This document shows, one piece after another, positions 62,233-64,000 of a stretch of 64,000 nucleotides of DNA; position 1 is the first letter of the stretch; each line of letters starts with the position of its first letter. Location of the stretch: NCBI GenBank assembly GCA_001899635.1, contig MKVQ01000043.1:124001-188000 (forward strand), written 5' to 3'. Both the position numbers and the translations under genes were made by a program. The notes beneath the pieces were generated by a model. The model did not search any database and was not told the origin of the DNA. It saw only the letters and a list, made by a program, of their open reading frames with translations. Source of the DNA: Myxococcales bacterium 68-20 (GTDB taxonomy: Bacteria; Myxococcota_A; Polyangia; Polyangiales; Polyangiaceae).

Positions 62233-62505
62233 AGGCTGGGCAGGACCGCGCCGGCGCCGCGGGTGCGAAAGGAGGCGCGCACGAAGCGACGCGCGGACGG
62301 AGCGGACACGAGCGGGAGCTCGGACGAGCGCGACCGTTTCGTCCACGCAGCAGCGTGGTCGGACGCGCACGCCAGGCCGAGGGCCAGCTCACCAGCGGGA
62401 TCGACGTCCTCAGGATCAGTGAGAGGTGCGAGGTGGACCGCCCGATCGAAGCTGTCGGAGAACGAATCATCCGAGACGCTCGCGGGCCGCTAGACTCCCG
62501 CCCCC

Positions 62506-63597
62506 ATGAAGTCGCTCGCGATCGTCGGTGGTGGATTGACCGGTCTCACGGTCGCGTTTCGTCGTGCGTGCGCCGGCGACCGGGTCACGCTGTTCGAGGC
62601 CTCCTCCCGGCTCGGCGGTCAGCTCTGGACCACCCGCGAGGATGGATGGATCGTCGAGCTCGGCGCGGAGGGCTTCGTGGCGCGCAGCGAGGTCGTGCCT
62701 CGCCTCGCACACGACCTCGGGATGACGGCCCCCGACGCACCGGGTGAGCGTGACCGCGGAGTCCCGTGGTCGATGCTGCTCTCTCAACACGCGACGACCT
62801 CGTATCGCTTCGAAGGCGGCGTGCTCCGCGCGCTTGCGCCCGGTGAGGCGGCCGAAGCGCTCCGATTCCAGGTCGCGCCGTCGGATAAGGGCGCCGGCAT
62901 CCGGACGTTCGTGGGAGGCATGCAGACGCTCGCCGACGCGCTCGCGGCGTCGCTCGGCGAGCGTGTCGACGTACGCCTCGGGCACGAGATCCGAACCCTC
63001 GAGCGGGACGGCGCGCGCGTGCGTCTCGACGGAGAGGCATTCGATGCCGTCGTCCTCGCGACGTCGAGCGCCGCCGCCGCGCGACTGGTCGCACCGCTCT
63101 TCGACGCGCCCGAGCTGAGCGAACTCGCGCAGGCCGAGACGCTCTCGAGCGTCACCGTCTCGCTCGGCTACGAGGCAGCGCAGATCGCTCACCCGCTCGA
63201 CGGCACGGGCTTCGTCGTCGGCGAGCCGTTCGAGGGCTTCCGCGCTTGCACCTTCACGTCGTCGAAGTTCGACCATCGCGCTCCGGACGGATACACGTCG
63301 CTGCGCGCGTTCTTCCGCCCCACCGCGGAGGAGCTCGCGAGCGACACGCCCTGGGCGGAGCGAGCAGCGCGGGTCCTCGCGCAGGTGCTCCCGATCGAAG
63401 GCGCGCCGCAGCGCACCTGGGTATCTCGCTGGCCGAACGCGCTTCCTGTCTTCGGGCCGGAGCATCGCGACACCGTCGCGCGCATCGAGGCAACGCTCGG
63501 CCCGTGGGCGATCCATCTCGCCGGCTCCGCGTTCCACGGCTCAGGAATCGACGCCGCCGTGCGATCCGCCGAAGCGCTCGCGGCCCGCCTCGATTGA
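62506..63597 (+). CDS. Protoporphyrinogen oxidase-like FAD amine oxidase (HemG/HemY type)
   Basis: The 363-residue protein begins with the dinucleotide motif IVGGGLTGLTVAFR and the amine-oxidase follow-up LFEASSRLGGQLWTTREDGW, ELGAEGFVAR. Later come FVGGMQTLADALAASLG, LATSSAAAARL and the C-terminal FAD loop IHLAGSAFHGSGIDAAVRSA, all typical of oxygen-dependent HemY oxidase, which makes protoporphyrin IX. It is shorter than usual (~450), mainly between the FAD core and the middle domain. No other heme gene is adjacent; it could be a HemY-like oxidase of other function. Confidence 0.85.
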   Translation: MKSLAIVGGGLTGLTVAFRRACAGDRVTLFEASSRLGGQLWTTREDGWIVELGAEGFVARSEVVPRLAHDLGMTAPDAPGERDRGVPWSMLLSQHATTSYRFEGGVLRALAPGEAAEALRFQVAPSDKGAGIRTFVGGMQTLADALAASLGERVDVRLGHEIRTLERDGARVRLDGEAFDAVVLATSSAAAARLVAPLFDAPELSELAQAETLSSVTVSLGYEAAQIAHPLDGTGFVVGEPFEGFRACTFTSSKFDHRAPDGYTSLRAFFRPTAEELASDTPWAERAARVLAQVLPIEGAPQRTWVSRWPNALPVFGPEHRDTVARIEATLGPWAIHLAGSAFHGSGIDAAVRSAEALAARLD

Positions 63598-64000
63598 GCC
63601 CACGCTCTTCGAGCATCGTCCGTCCTGGGCCGATGCCGTTCGCGCGCCGCCGGCGATGAGAACACGGCGTCGTGCGACGCCTTCGTCTACTTCGACGCCG
63701 CCAATCCCGAGCGAAGGCTCGCGCCCGACGGCACGGTCAAGCTCGGCATCCCCCAGCACGACTTCGACGCCTGGAAGAGCTGGGAACGCGGAACCCCGGA
63801 GCTCGCCTTCGAGATCCTCTCGCCGAGCGACTCCCCGGAACGTTGGACCTTCGAGGAGAAGCTCCTCCGCTACCGCGCCCTCGGTGTGAGCGAGCTCGTC
63901 GTCTTCCACGTCGACGGCGCCCCCGGAACACGCCTTCGCGTCTGGGACCGCATCGACGGCGATCTCGTCGAGCGTGCCGTCACCGGCGAATCAACGCCCT
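63598..64000 (+). pseudogene. Uma2 family endonuclease-like gene, 5' damaged and cut at the right edge
   Basis: From about 63670 the frame reads CDAFVYFDAANPERRLAPDG, IPQHDFDAWKSWERGTPELA, FEILSPSDSPERWTFEEKLL and RYRALGVSELVVFHVDG, the PD-(D/E)xK-like core of Uma2 (DUF820) proteins common in myxobacteria. The N-terminal ~90 residues expected are missing: no start codon exists in this frame after the HemY stop, while another frame upstream gives PTLFEHRPSWADAV, which suggests a frameshift. The C-terminus lies beyond the window. Confidence 0.65.

Overview
The window reads as chromosome of a high-GC soil bacterium of the Myxococcota, most likely a Polyangiales-type myxobacterium. This is an inference from gene content: several lipoproteins with RCC1, beta-propeller, NCGxCG-repeat and IgGFc-binding domains, an SUMF1-type lipoprotein, an HPP protein, an XylR_N/V4R-STAS protein, a myxobacterial-style Uma2 fragment and strong C/G third-position bias. 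No rRNA, tRNA or CRISPR array was seen.

Layout. (1) 1-15.5 kb is a defence island. On the minus strand lies a complete gene order for an ABC-three-component (ABC-3C) conflict system: a Cap4-like nuclease/CTD protein, a middle component, and a DUF3732 ATPase cut by the window edge. It is followed by a decayed patch holding a recC 5' relic and the end of a lost SF1 helicase, then a DUF2510-DUF4041-GIY-YIG nuclease, a type I restriction operon hsdM-hsdS-hsdR with a YgjP-type metallopeptidase, an uncharacterised protein with a HEPN-like C-terminus sitting beside a (GA)39 microsatellite, and a frameshifted and stop-interrupted OLD-family nuclease relic. (2) 15.5-24.2 kb holds an intact recC-recB-recD operon on the minus strand, whose upstream dyad is also preserved beside the recC relic 20 kb away. 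(3) 24.2-36 kb is a mixed accessory stretch: a truncated nucleotidyltransferase cassette, DUF3565-DUF1971 and GFA proteins, secreted proteins of unknown role, an HPP membrane protein, a V4R-STAS sensor, a class A beta-lactamase, an anchored Pro/Ala-rich protein with a structured leader, and a PIN/excisionase-type toxin-antitoxin pair. (4) 36-51.5 kb has a 1447-residue membrane protein, a probably transferred 3-hydroxybutyrate dehydrogenase/hydrolase pair, a TPR-like protein, a PLD-SF2 helicase, a REP-type (RayT) transposase with flanking repeats, an HD phosphohydrolase and small membrane or secreted proteins. (5) 51.7-62.2 kb is a surface-protein region: an SUMF1-like lipoprotein, then a tightly coupled seven-gene operon of ECF sigma factor, anti-sigma-like protein, and five lipoproteins. 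(6) The right end holds a HemG/HemY-type oxidase and a 5'-damaged Uma2 gene running off the edge.

How the parts fit. Restriction, GIY-YIG, ABC-3C and RecBCD genes together suggest a layered barrier against foreign DNA, and the relics between them show repeated gain and loss. The lipoprotein operon is the best candidate for an undescribed system: a cell-surface, probably sigma-controlled assembly of protein-binding propellers and Cys-rich repeats.
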